NCBI RefSeq assembly: GCF_015694725.1
Contig: NZ_JADQDQ010000009.1
Coordinates: forward strand, 1-64,000
Direction of reading: 5' to 3'
Length of the DNA: 64,000 nt
Source of the DNA: Hymenobacter jeongseonensis
GTDB taxonomy: Bacteria > Bacteroidota > Bacteroidia > Cytophagales > Hymenobacteraceae
Both the position numbers and the translations under genes were made by a program. Every line of letters begins with the position of its first letter. Position 1 is the stretch's first letter. The notes beneath the pieces were generated by a model. It was not told where the DNA came from, did no database searches, and saw nothing but the letters and a program-made list of their open reading frames with translations. This document shows positions 1 through 8,008 of this stretch, one piece after another.

Positions 1-323
1 TTCCACCCCGTGGTCATGGACTACCTCGGCTCCGAGCCCTGGTCGCTCTACACCGCCTACCAGGCCAAGTACGACAAGGCCACGGTGACGGCCCCGAGCT
101 GGGGCCCGGCCCTGCCGGCCGGCAAGCGCTACTACTACATCCCCGAGGTCGACGGCTTCTACGACGTGCCGGCCCGCGAGTACGTGGTCAAGCGCAGCGG
201 CCGCTGGATTCGGGCCACCAGCCTGCAGGGCGCCAACACCACCACCTTCCACCCCGTGGTCATGGACTACCTCGGCTCCGAGCCCTGGTCGCTCTACACC
301 GCCTACCAGGCCAAGTACGACAA
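1..323 (+). repeat. 77-bp exact direct repeat inside the partial CDS, period 246 bp
   Basis: Bases 1-77 and 247-323 are identical; the first difference is 78 (g) versus 324 (a), which is synonymous. The period is exactly 82 codons. More copies may lie upstream of the window. Confidence 0.95.
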
Positions 324-342
324 ACCAACAAGCAGCAAATAA
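1..342 (+). CDS. 3' end of a repeat-containing protein of unknown function (5' end outside window)
   Basis: The frame is open from base 1 to a TAA at 340-342, giving 113 residues of a protein whose start lies upstream. The visible part contains a Tyr-rich stretch (KRYYYIPEVDGFYDVP) followed by a basic segment (KRSGRWIRA) and a short module (FHPVVMDYLGSEPW) that occurs twice, 82 codons apart. The two copies are identical in DNA over 77 bases (1-77 and 247-323). Tyr-rich segments of this kind occur in uncharacterised Bacteroidota proteins, but I cannot name a domain. The tail is short and polar (KPTSSK). A strong terminator follows 23 bases after the stop. Function unknown. Confidence 0.8.
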   Translation, partial: FHPVVMDYLGSEPWSLYTAYQAKYDKATVTAPSWGPALPAGKRYYYIPEVDGFYDVPAREYVVKRSGRWIRATSLQGANTTTFHPVVMDYLGSEPWSLYTAYQAKYDKPTSSK

Positions 343-365
343 GCCGCTGCCACCAACCACTTTTC

Positions 366-399
366 AAGACCTGCCCCTTCATCGGGGCAGGTCTTTTTT
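366..399 (+). terminator. Intrinsic terminator of the repeat-protein gene
   Basis: A perfect 12-bp stem (366-377 with 384-395), a 6-nt loop and a T run follow the stop codon at 342. Confidence 0.93.
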
Positions 400-420
400 A
401 TGGGTTTAGGCTGGGTTGCG

Positions 421-428
421 TAGCTTTG
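421..428 (+). promoter_or_regulatory. Probable -7 box (TAGCTTTG) of the MBOAT gene
   Basis: This is an exact match to the Bacteroidota -7 consensus TAnnTTTG, lying after the preceding terminator and 31 bp before the ATG at 460. I saw no well-spaced TTG -33 element. Confidence 0.5.
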
Positions 429-459
429 AAACTGCCCACTTGCACAGTTCTCACATTCC

Positions 460-1893
460 ATGGTTTTTAGCAGTACGCTTTTCCTCTTCTACTTTCTTCC
501 TGGATTTCTGCTCCTTTACTATGCAGTACCGACACGCTTCAAGAATACCGTGGCCTTGTTGGCCAGCCTGGGATTTTATGCTTGGGGCGGGCTGAATTTC
601 CTAGCCCTGTTTCTGGGCTCGGTGTTGATAAACTTTGTACTCATCCGCTTCATGGATGCCACGTCGGAGCGATGGAAGCAGCGCATTTTCTTAATCATCA
701 GCATCCTACTCAACGTAGGAATGCTGTTCTATTTCAAATACGCCAACTTCTTTCTCGACAATGCCAGCGCCCTACGCAGCTACTTTGGCGGGCCGCCGCT
801 CACTTGGGAAAAAGTTGTGTTGCCCATCGGCATTTCATTTTTCACCTTCGAAAAGCTCACCTATACCATCGATGTGTACCGCGGCGTGAACAAGCCACTG
901 AAGTCTTTCGCCGACTTCCTGCTCTACATCATGCTGTTCCCCAAGATGATAGCCGGGCCGATTGTGCGCTTCCACGAGATTGCCGGGCAGCTCACCGACC
1001 GCACCGCCTTCGACACCGTGGACCAGAAGTTGGCCGGCTTGTTCCGGTTCGTCATCGGCTTGGCAAAGAAGGTGCTCATCGCCAACGTGTTGGGCGAGCA
1101 GGCCGATATAATTTTCGCCACCACTCCAGCTTCACTCGGTCCGGCCACGGCTTGGCTGGGGGCCGTGGCCTACACATTTCAGATTTATTTCGACTTCTCG
1201 GGCTACTCCGATATGGCCATTGGCCTGGGCCGGATGATGGGCTTTCAATTTCCCGAAAACTTCAACAACCCCTACATCTCGCGGTCCATCACCGAGTTTT
1301 GGCAGCGCTGGCACATCACGCTGGGCCGCTGGATGCGCGATTACCTCTATATTCCGCTGGGCGGCAACCGTGTGAAGCCCAGCCGACTATATATCAACCT
1401 CTGGACCGTGTTCATTCTCTCCGGCTTCTGGCACGGCGCCGCCTGGAATTTCATTGCTTGGGGCGCATATCATGGGTTGTTTCTGATTCTGGACCGGCTT
1501 TTTCTCCTTAGGATTTCGCAGCGGCTAGGAGCGCTAAGCATCATTCCCACTTTCATCGTCACCGTTATTGGCTGGGTGCTGTTTCGGGCCGAAAGCCTAG
1601 CCCAGGCACTGGCTTATCTGCGGGCCATGGTGCCGCAGGCGCCCACGGCCGCCACTTTGCCGGTGCCCTACTTCACGCCGGAATTCTGGACCATACTGGC
1701 CCTAGCAGCGGCCATTGCCTTTGTGGCGGCCTGGCCCCGCGCCGAACGGGCCGAGCTGGGCCTGCTGGCTACCTCACACTTCAGCTTCCGCCAAGCCGCA
1801 GGCCTGAGCACCGTCACGGCCGTGCTGCTACTGTTGGCCGTGAGCTACGTGGCCGGCAGCTCCTTCAATCCGTTCATCTACTTCCGTTTCTAA
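460..1893 (+). CDS. MBOAT-family membrane O-acyltransferase (AlgI-like)
   Basis: At 477 residues this has the usual AlgI/DltB length, with hydrophobic segments throughout that predict an inner-membrane protein with about 10-12 helices. Family motifs visible are FPKMIAGPIVRF, DFSGYSDMAIGLGRMMGF, WQRWHITLGRW (His285) and SGFWHGAAWNF (His325, the invariant MBOAT histidine). In characterised relatives this protein passes acetyl or acyl groups across the membrane to a periplasmic transferase that modifies a polysaccharide. Two AlgX/AlgJ-like proteins follow directly, the first after only 12 bp, which fits such a relay. The polymer is not identifiable because no polysaccharide synthase is in view. 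The ATG at 460 begins a natural N-terminal hydrophobic helix. Confidence 0.93.
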   Translation: MVFSSTLFLFYFLPGFLLLYYAVPTRFKNTVALLASLGFYAWGGLNFLALFLGSVLINFVLIRFMDATSERWKQRIFLIISILLNVGMLFYFKYANFFLDNASALRSYFGGPPLTWEKVVLPIGISFFTFEKLTYTIDVYRGVNKPLKSFADFLLYIMLFPKMIAGPIVRFHEIAGQLTDRTAFDTVDQKLAGLFRFVIGLAKKVLIANVLGEQADIIFATTPASLGPATAWLGAVAYTFQIYFDFSGYSDMAIGLGRMMGFQFPENFNNPYISRSITEFWQRWHITLGRWMRDYLYIPLGGNRVKPSRLYINLWTVFILSGFWHGAAWNFIAWGAYHGLFLILDRLFLLRISQRLGALSIIPTFIVTVIGWVLFRAESLAQALAYLRAMVPQAPTAATLPVPYFTPEFWTILALAAAIAFVAAWPRAERAELGLLATSHFSFRQAAGLSTVTAVLLLLAVSYVAGSSFNPFIYFRF

Positions 1894-1905
1894 GCCTGCG
1901 CATTC

Positions 1906-3216
1906 ATGTTGGCCACCAATCAAGAACGAGCAAAGCGGGTGCTGCTATGGCTGCTGCTGCTGATGTTGCTGCTGCCCGCGGTGCAGGCCAAGTTCAGGCT
2001 TATCCAATTGGCTCCACTCGAAGGCAACTTTGCCGAACAGGCGCCTCGCGCGGTGCTGAACTGGCAGAAACTGCGCGACAACACCTACCAAACCGACCTG
2101 GAACGCTACCTGGAAACCCGTCTTGGCTTCCGTGAAGGGCTAATTCGCCTGCGGAATCAGCTGCGCTTTACCCTATTTAAAGCTTCTAGCTCGCCCTTCA
2201 TGGTTATTGGGCAACAGGGCGTCATTTTTCAGGATTACCCCATCAAGGCTTATCTGGGGCTGGACACCATCGCCTCTTTACAAATCCGGTTTCGGGTGAA
2301 GCAATTCAAGCAAGTACAGCAGGACCTGGCCGCCCGGGGTATCCCACTCCTGTTCATTATGGCACCCAATAAAGCCCGGCACTTGGCACACCTGCTGCCC
2401 CCACACTTGCCAACACCCCGGCTCGGACAGTCGAACTATGAGGTTTTTACGGCGGAAATGCGGCAGCAGGGCGTGGCCTTACTCGACCTGAATTCACTAT
2501 TTAAGGCTTGGGCAGACACCGCCCGCTACCCCCTGTTCTCGTGGGGCGGCACGCACTGGAATGCCGTGGGGGCCGCTCTTTCGGCCGATACCATCACCGG
2601 GCGGGTCGAGCACCTGCTGCACACGCCACTGCCGCGCCTACGGGCCATCGGCCTGCCGGTGATAACGGACACTGCTCGGGGAATGGACGCCGACTTAAGC
2701 CGCCCGCTGAATATGTTTCAGTCCCTTTCGGCTTATCCGTCAGTGTACCCGCGCCTGGGCCCCGCGCCCGCCCGCCCCGGCGAACGGCGGCCCAATCTGC
2801 TGCTGGTTGGTGATAGTTTCAGTTGGGGGCTCATGTTCTTCTCTCCTTTCATTCAGCACTCCTTCGCCCCAGAATCCCGCCTGTGGTACTACAACAGCAC
2901 TGTTTACCTTCCCGACTCTTTCGAACACAAAGACCCTGCTGGCAGCGAAGTCAAAAAGTTGGACCTGCGCCAGCAGGTGGAAAGCCGGCAAATTGTTCTG
3001 GTGCTGGTATCCGAGGGCAACCTCTACTCCCGCGAGTTTGAGCTAACGCCGCGATTGTTCGACCTTTACCATCCGCAAAGTAACGAGGACAAAGAACGGA
3101 TACGAGAAATCGAGCGAAAATTTGTCAGTCAACAGAGCTGGGAAGCGCAGACCCAACCTGGCTTTGCCGAGCGGATGCACGAGCAAGCCGTGGCCACCTA
3201 CTACCTTGAGCAATAG
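1906..3216 (+). CDS. AlgX/AlgJ-like SGNH-type acetyltransferase, copy 1
   Basis: This 436-residue protein has an N-terminal hydrophobic signal or anchor (WLLLLMLLLPAVQA) and a periplasmic SGNH-like domain. The nucleophile motif is GDSFSWG with Ser304, and the histidine motif is GGTHWN with His217. In AlgJ and AlgX the latter reads D-x-H, so the Asp is replaced by Gly here. It starts 12 bp after the MBOAT gene and is probably co-transcribed with it. The likely role is the periplasmic or surface acceptor step of O-acetylation of a polysaccharide. It is clearly homologous along its whole length to the next gene. Family assignment is good; the substrate is unknown and activity is uncertain given the Asp change. 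Confidence 0.85.
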   Translation: MLATNQERAKRVLLWLLLLMLLLPAVQAKFRLIQLAPLEGNFAEQAPRAVLNWQKLRDNTYQTDLERYLETRLGFREGLIRLRNQLRFTLFKASSSPFMVIGQQGVIFQDYPIKAYLGLDTIASLQIRFRVKQFKQVQQDLAARGIPLLFIMAPNKARHLAHLLPPHLPTPRLGQSNYEVFTAEMRQQGVALLDLNSLFKAWADTARYPLFSWGGTHWNAVGAALSADTITGRVEHLLHTPLPRLRAIGLPVITDTARGMDADLSRPLNMFQSLSAYPSVYPRLGPAPARPGERRPNLLLVGDSFSWGLMFFSPFIQHSFAPESRLWYYNSTVYLPDSFEHKDPAGSEVKKLDLRQQVESRQIVLVLVSEGNLYSREFELTPRLFDLYHPQSNEDKERIREIERKFVSQQSWEAQTQPGFAERMHEQAVATYYLEQ

Positions 3217-3254
3217 ACCCTGAGTTGCCCCAAGAGGCCCTGACCACAGCCACA

Positions 3255-3286
3255 TTGCCGATGACTGACTTAACACCGTAGTTTTG
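3255..3286 (+). promoter_or_regulatory. Probable Bacteroidota promoter of AlgX-like copy 2
   Basis: TTG at 3255-3257, a 21-nt spacer, then TAGTTTTG at 3279-3286. This fits the TTG-N17-23-TAnnTTTG consensus with both elements and lies in the 133-bp gap before copy 2 (ATG 3350), so copy 2 may have its own promoter. Confidence 0.55.
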
Positions 3287-3349
3287 AACCATACTGGCTC
3301 TGGCAGCCAGCAGTTCGTTCAGTATTTCCGCTTTTAGCACTCCCGCCAT

Positions 3350-4666
3350 ATGTCAGCCAATATTCCTTATAAGGGCAAACATGCCTTGCTGGTGGCGCTG
3401 CTGCTGATGTTGCTGCTGCCCGCGGTGCAGGCCAAGTTCAAGGTAGTGAAAATGGATGCTCTCGGCGGTTACACCGCCAGCACGGCCCCACACCCAGAGC
3501 TGGACTGGGCCGGTCTGCAGAACAACAGCTACCAGACCGACCTGGAGCATTACCTGGAAGCGCGGGTGGGCTTTCGCGAATGGTTTATTCGCCTGCGCAA
3601 CCAGTTTTCCTACACCTTTCTTAACGTGGCGCGCGCCAACCGTGTGCTTGTAGGCCGCGACAATGTGCTATACGAAGAACGGCCCGTGCTCACGTACCTG
3701 GGCCAGGATTTAATGGCTGATTCCGTGGTGCAGCACCACGTCCGGCGCTTTCGGGCGGTGCAGGATACTTTGGCCCGGCGCGGCAAGCTGCTGGTGTTCG
3801 TGGTGGCCCCAAGCAAAGCTTCATTCATGCCCGAATACCTGCCCAGCTACTACCGCCAGCAAAAGCCGGGGAAGTCGAACTACCAAGCTTACTCGGCGGC
3901 CCTGCGGGCGGCAGGGGTCAATTTTCTGGATTTAAGCCAAGCCTTTCGAGCCTGGAAGGACACCACCTCCCATCCCCTTTTTCCGCGGGGCGGCATTCAC
4001 TGGAGCAGCTACGGCGCCAAACTGGCCGGCGACACTCTCCTATGCTACGTGGAAAAGCTATATGGACACGAGCTGCGCGACTTCCGTCTGGTACCGGGCG
4101 ACATCACCCGCGAGCCGCGCGAAAGCGACAACGACATTGCCAAAGCCATGAACCTGATGTGGCCCGCCGCGGCTTACCCCATGGCTTACCCCACGGCCGT
4201 GGCGCAGCCCCTGAAGCCCGGCCAACGCCAACCTAACCTGCTGCTCATCGGCGACAGTTTCTGCTGGCCCATTATGTATCCATTTATCAACGAAGCGTTT
4301 GACAACAAACAGTCGCGTTTTTGGTACTACAACACCGAGGTTTCCTGGCCCGACGAGCACCCCGAAGGCCGGGCCGTGGGCGCGCTCGACCGCAAGCAGC
4401 AGTACCTGAGTCGCGACATCATCATGATACTCTTCACCGAGTACAATATGATTCACCTCGACGGCGGGTTCAGCGACGATGCCTACAACATTTTCACGCC
4501 CTACACCCGCGCCGATTCGGCGCGCATCAAGGCGTTTGAAACCCGCATCGCCGCCATTCCGGATTTGGCTGACAAATGGTGGTCCAAATCGGCCGAAACC
4601 GGGCTTTCGCTGCAGCAGCTCATTCACCGGCAGGCCGTAGCTCAGTACGATTCCATTCGGCATTAG
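3350..4666 (+). CDS. AlgX/AlgJ-like SGNH-type acetyltransferase, copy 2
   Basis: This 438-residue paralogue of the preceding gene has an N-terminal hydrophobic segment (LLLMLLLPAVQA), His217 in GGIHWS and Ser303 in GDSFCWP, at almost the same positions as in copy 1. The Asp expected two residues before His is again Gly. A 44-bp stretch in the signal-peptide region is identical to copy 1 (1953-1996 and 3397-3440), so the pair arose by tandem duplication. A 133-bp gap with a good promoter match separates the copies. The copies may have split roles, as AlgJ and AlgX do in alginate acetylation; that is inference. A bidirectional terminator follows. Confidence 0.85.
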   Translation: MSANIPYKGKHALLVALLLMLLLPAVQAKFKVVKMDALGGYTASTAPHPELDWAGLQNNSYQTDLEHYLEARVGFREWFIRLRNQFSYTFLNVARANRVLVGRDNVLYEERPVLTYLGQDLMADSVVQHHVRRFRAVQDTLARRGKLLVFVVAPSKASFMPEYLPSYYRQQKPGKSNYQAYSAALRAAGVNFLDLSQAFRAWKDTTSHPLFPRGGIHWSSYGAKLAGDTLLCYVEKLYGHELRDFRLVPGDITREPRESDNDIAKAMNLMWPAAAYPMAYPTAVAQPLKPGQRQPNLLLIGDSFCWPIMYPFINEAFDNKQSRFWYYNTEVSWPDEHPEGRAVGALDRKQQYLSRDIIMILFTEYNMIHLDGGFSDDAYNIFTPYTRADSARIKAFETRIAAIPDLADKWWSKSAETGLSLQQLIHRQAVAQYDSIRH

Positions 4667-4694
4667 CCGGCTTGAATCGTTGCCATTACCCCAC

Positions 4695-4728
4695 AAAAAA
4701 AGCGGCTCTTCGTTGGGCCGCTTTTTTT
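4695..4728. terminator. Bidirectional terminator between AlgX-like copy 2 and asnS
   Basis: A perfect 12-bp stem (4695-4706 with 4717-4728) is flanked by A and T runs, so it can act on both converging transcripts. Confidence 0.92.
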
Positions 4729-4744
4729 GTAATCATTAAGGCGC

Positions 4745-6139
4745 TTAAAACGCTGCGTTCTTGGGATAGCGCGGGAAGGGAATCACGTCGCGAATGTTGC
4801 TCATGCCCGTCACGAACAGCACGAGGCGCTCGAAGCCCAGGCCGAAGCCAGCGTGCGGCGCGGTGCCGAAGCGGCGGGTGTCGAGGTACCAGTCCAGCTC
4901 GTCGGTGGGCACGTGCATTTCGGCCATGCGGGTGGTGAGCTTCGTGTAATCCTCCTCGCGCTGCGAGCCGCCGATGATTTCGCCGATGCCGGGAAACAGC
5001 ACATCCATGGCGCGCACGGTGCGGCCGTCGTCGTCCAGCTTCATGTAGAAAGCCTTGATTTCCTTCGGGTAGTTGGTGAGAATAACGGGCTTCTTGAAGT
5101 GCTTCTCCACCAAGTACCGCTCGTGCTCCGACTGCAAGTCGGTGCCCCAATCCACGGGGAATTCAAACTTCTGCTTCGCCGACTTCAGGATTTCCACCGC
5201 CTCGGTGTAGGTGAGGCGCTGGAAGGCGTTGTCCACCACGAAATGCAAGCGGCCGAGCAGCTCTTTGTCGTACTGCTCGTTGAGGAAAGCGAGGTCGTCG
5301 GCGCAGTGCTCCAGAGCGTATTTCACCAGGCTTTGGAGGAAATCCTCGGCCAAATCCATGTTTTCTTCGAGCTCGTTGAAAGCCACTTCGGGCTCAATCA
5401 TCCAGAACTCGGCCAGGTGGCGAGCGGTGTTGGAGTTCTCAGCCCGGAAGGTGGGGCCGAAGGTGTAGATGCTGCCCAAGGCCATGGCCGCCAGTTCACC
5501 TTCGAGCTGACCCGACACGGTGAGGTTGGTTTGCTTGCCGAAAAAGTCCTCCGAGAAGTCCACCGAGCCGTCGGCGGTGCGGGGCGGGTGCTCGGGCGAC
5601 AGCGTGGTCACGCGGAACATCTGGCCCGCGCCCTCGGCATCGGAGCCGGTGATGATGGGCGTGTGGACGTAGAAAAAACCGTTTTTGTTGAAGTAGTCGT
5701 GAATGGCGAAAGCCAGGGCATGCCGCACACGCAGCACTGCCCCAAACGTGTTGGTGCGGGGGCGCAGGTGGGCGATTTCACGCAAATGCTCCAGCGAGGT
5801 GGCTTTCTTTTGCAGCGGGTAGGCTTCCGCATCCGACTTGCCCAGCACCGTGATTTCAGCGGCTTGGATTTCCACGGTTTGTCCCTTGCCTTGCGAGGCG
5901 ACGAGCTTGCCGCGAATGGCCACGCACGAGCCCGTGGTGACATATTTCAGGTCTTCTTCGGGAAACTTTTCCGCATCAGCCACCACTTGGATATTGTGGA
6001 TGATAGAACCGTCGTTGACGGCAATGAACTGCACATATTTATTGCCGCGGCGGGTGCGAACCCAGCCTTTGACGAGGACTTCGCGGTCGAGCTCCTGGCT
6101 CGACAGAAGCTGCTGCACGGTGGACCGTTTGAGGGACAT
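4745..6139 (-). CDS. asnS: Asparaginyl-tRNA synthetase
   Basis: This 464-residue class IIb aminoacyl-tRNA synthetase charges tRNA-Asn. An N-terminal OB-fold anticodon-binding domain ([12 protein letters not shown] onward, about residues 15-110) precedes the catalytic domain. Motif 2 reads [16 protein letters not shown] and motif 3 [12 protein letters not shown]. The frame continues upstream to 6286, but the start [12 protein letters not shown] at 6139 matches the family N-terminus, and a TACCTTTG -7 box lies 28 bp upstream at 6168-6175. The protein ends in the usual IPFPRYP region. It is divergent from rpoN and convergent with the AlgX-like gene. Confidence 0.97.
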   Translation of the reverse strand: MSLKRSTVQQLLSSQELDREVLVKGWVRTRRGNKYVQFIAVNDGSIIHNIQVVADAEKFPEEDLKYVTTGSCVAIRGKLVASQGKGQTVEIQAAEITVLGKSDAEAYPLQKKATSLEHLREIAHLRPRTNTFGAVLRVRHALAFAIHDYFNKNGFFYVHTPIITGSDAEGAGQMFRVTTLSPEHPPRTADGSVDFSEDFFGKQTNLTVSGQLEGELAAMALGSIYTFGPTFRAENSNTARHLAEFWMIEPEVAFNELEENMDLAEDFLQSLVKYALEHCADDLAFLNEQYDKELLGRLHFVVDNAFQRLTYTEAVEILKSAKQKFEFPVDWGTDLQSEHERYLVEKHFKKPVILTNYPKEIKAFYMKLDDDGRTVRAMDVLFPGIGEIIGGSQREEDYTKLTTRMAEMHVPTDELDWYLDTRRFGTAPHAGFGLGFERLVLFVTGMSNIRDVIPFPRYPKNAAF

Positions 6140-6167
6140 AACTTGCGGATAACGGATTGTAAGAGGG

Positions 6168-6175
6168 CAAAGGTA
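6168..6175 (-). promoter_or_regulatory. Probable -7 box (TACCTTTG) of asnS
   Basis: On the minus strand this reads TACCTTTG, matching TAnnTTTG, 28 bp before the asnS start. The same octamer lies before four other minus-strand genes or gene groups in the window. Confidence 0.6.
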
Positions 6176-6322
6176 GCCGTAACTCCACCTTTTAATGGGA
6201 GAATCGTTGAATAGGAATGGTCGCCGCTGTGGGGACGCCGTTTCAATCAAAAGCCGGAGGTACAGGACCTCAACTTTTCGGGCCAAGTTTTAGTAAAAAC
6301 GACCGTCGGCCCGCCCTTTTCG

Positions 6323-6330
6323 TATTTTCG
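6323..6330 (+). promoter_or_regulatory. Possible -7 box (TATTTTCG) of rpoN
   Basis: TATTTTCG differs from TAnnTTTG by one base and ends 5 bp before the rpoN ATG, which would give a very short or leaderless transcript. No clear TTG element is seen upstream. Confidence 0.35.
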
Positions 6331-6335
6331 CTCCT

Positions 6336-7925
6336 ATGCAACGCCTCGACCTTAAACAGCTCCTTTCCCAAAAGCTTAGCCCGCAGCAGATTCAGTTTAT
6401 TAAGCTGCTGCAGATACCTACGGCCGAGCTGGAAACCCGCATCAAAGAAGAGATGGAGGTGAATCCGGCTTTGGAAGAAGACGAAGCCGACGAACCCGAG
6501 GAGTTGGAACGCGACGATGACGACAGCGACGACTCGGACGACCCCGATGCAAGCCTCGACAACGACGAAAACACGCTGGACGAAGATTTCGACGACCGCG
6601 GCGCCGACCAGGAAATGGCCGACGAAATGCCCGAGCCGGACCTTTTGCCCAAAGACGACGGCCCGGTTGACTCCGAAACGGCCGCCGATAACACTGACCT
6701 CGACCTGAGCGACTACCTCAACGACGACGAAATAGCGGGCTACAAGATGCAGGGAGACGGCCCCGGCGAAGAGGAAGAGCGCGACACCCCGCTGGCCGAC
6801 ACCAGCGGCTCGCTCATGGATTCGCTCATGGACCAGCTGCACTTTGCCGATTTGGACGAGCGCCAGGAGGCCATTGGCCAGCAGCTTATCGGCTCGATTG
6901 ACGGCGACGGCTACATCCGGCGCGACCTTTCGGCCATTGCCAACGACTTGGCTTTCTCGCAAAACCTGGAAGTAACGGTGGCCGAAATAGAAGCCGTACT
7001 GCGCGTGGTGCAGGGCTTCGACCCGCCCGGCATTGCCGCCCGCGACCTGCCCGAGTGCCTGCTCCTGCAGCTGGAGCGCCGGCCCCAAGACGAAAACACG
7101 GTGAATGCCGAGCGCATCTTGACGGATACGTTTGAGGAGTTCAGCAAGAAACATTACCCTCGCATTCAGCAAAAATTGGATTTGGAGGATGATGAGCTGA
7201 AAGAGGCCATCAACGTGATTCTGAAGCTGAACCCCAAGCCCGGCGGCAGCGGCCCCAGCGGCTTGGGCAAAACGCAGTATTTGATGCCCGACTTCATTCT
7301 CACGAACGACAACGGCATTTTTAACCTGACCCTGAACGCCCGCAACGCCCCCGAGCTGCGCGTGAGTCCGGCCTACACGGAGATGTTCCGGACCTACGAC
7401 AAGGCGGCCAAGAAGGACCAGAAAATGAAGGAGGCCGTGACCTTCGTGAAACAGAAGCTGGACTCGGCCAAGTGGTTCATCGACGCCATCCGGCAGCGCC
7501 AGAACACGCTGCTGCGCACAATGAACGCCATTGTGGAGCTGCAGCGCGACTTCTTTGCCGAAGGCGACGAGGGCAAGCTCAAGCCCATGATTTTGAAGGA
7601 CATTGCCCAGCGCATCGGCATGGACATTTCGACCGTGAGCCGAGTGGCCAATTCCAAGTCCATCCAGACCGAATTCGGCATTTATCCGCTCAAGTATTTC
7701 TTCTCCGAAGGCATTGCCACCGACTCGGGCGAGGACGCTTCCAGCCGCGAGGTTAAGAGCATTCTGAAAGACCTGATTGGCAACGAGAACAAGGAACGGC
7801 CGCTGAGCGACGACAAACTGGAGAAAATGCTCAATGCCCGCGGCTACAACATTGCCCGCCGCACGGTGGCCAAATACCGCGAGCAGCTCAACATTCCGGT
7901 GGCTCGTTTGCGCAAGGAATTGTAG
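6336..7925 (+). CDS. rpoN: RNA polymerase sigma-54 factor
   Basis: This 529-residue protein has the RpoN architecture. The N-terminal activator-interacting region is Gln/Leu-rich (SQKLSPQQIQFIKLLQIP). It is followed by a very acidic region II (about residues 47-130), the core-binding domain, a helix-turn-helix (DIAQRIGMDISTVSRVANSK) and a C-terminal RpoN box (ARRTVAKYR). It directs transcription from -24/-12 promoters and needs AAA+ enhancer-binding proteins, none of which lie in this window. It is divergent from asnS. A GC-rich hairpin follows the stop. Confidence 0.97.
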   Translation: MQRLDLKQLLSQKLSPQQIQFIKLLQIPTAELETRIKEEMEVNPALEEDEADEPEELERDDDDSDDSDDPDASLDNDENTLDEDFDDRGADQEMADEMPEPDLLPKDDGPVDSETAADNTDLDLSDYLNDDEIAGYKMQGDGPGEEEERDTPLADTSGSLMDSLMDQLHFADLDERQEAIGQQLIGSIDGDGYIRRDLSAIANDLAFSQNLEVTVAEIEAVLRVVQGFDPPGIAARDLPECLLLQLERRPQDENTVNAERILTDTFEEFSKKHYPRIQQKLDLEDDELKEAINVILKLNPKPGGSGPSGLGKTQYLMPDFILTNDNGIFNLTLNARNAPELRVSPAYTEMFRTYDKAAKKDQKMKEAVTFVKQKLDSAKWFIDAIRQRQNTLLRTMNAIVELQRDFFAEGDEGKLKPMILKDIAQRIGMDISTVSRVANSKSIQTEFGIYPLKYFFSEGIATDSGEDASSREVKSILKDLIGNENKERPLSDDKLEKMLNARGYNIARRTVAKYREQLNIPVARLRKEL

Positions 7926-7932
7926 CCTCGGC

Positions 7933-7951
7933 AAGCCGCTACCAGCGGCTT
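7933..7951 (+). terminator. Hairpin after rpoN, weak terminator or mRNA 3' end
   Basis: An 8-bp perfect stem (7933-7940 with 7944-7951) with a 3-nt loop lies just after the rpoN stop. There is no T run, so termination is uncertain. Confidence 0.35.
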
Positions 7952-8008
7952 CGCTGCCAGTACAAAGCGGCTGCTTAGGTTCCGCTTATTGTCAAGCATC
8001 TTTGTACT

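Noticed and set aside
4853-6214. A 453-codon plus-strand frame opposite asnS
   Set aside because: It is antisense to asnS, which has complete class II motifs.
6270-7934. A 554-codon minus-strand frame opposite rpoN
   Set aside because: It is the antisense image of the sigma-54 gene, whose RpoN box and HTH are intact.
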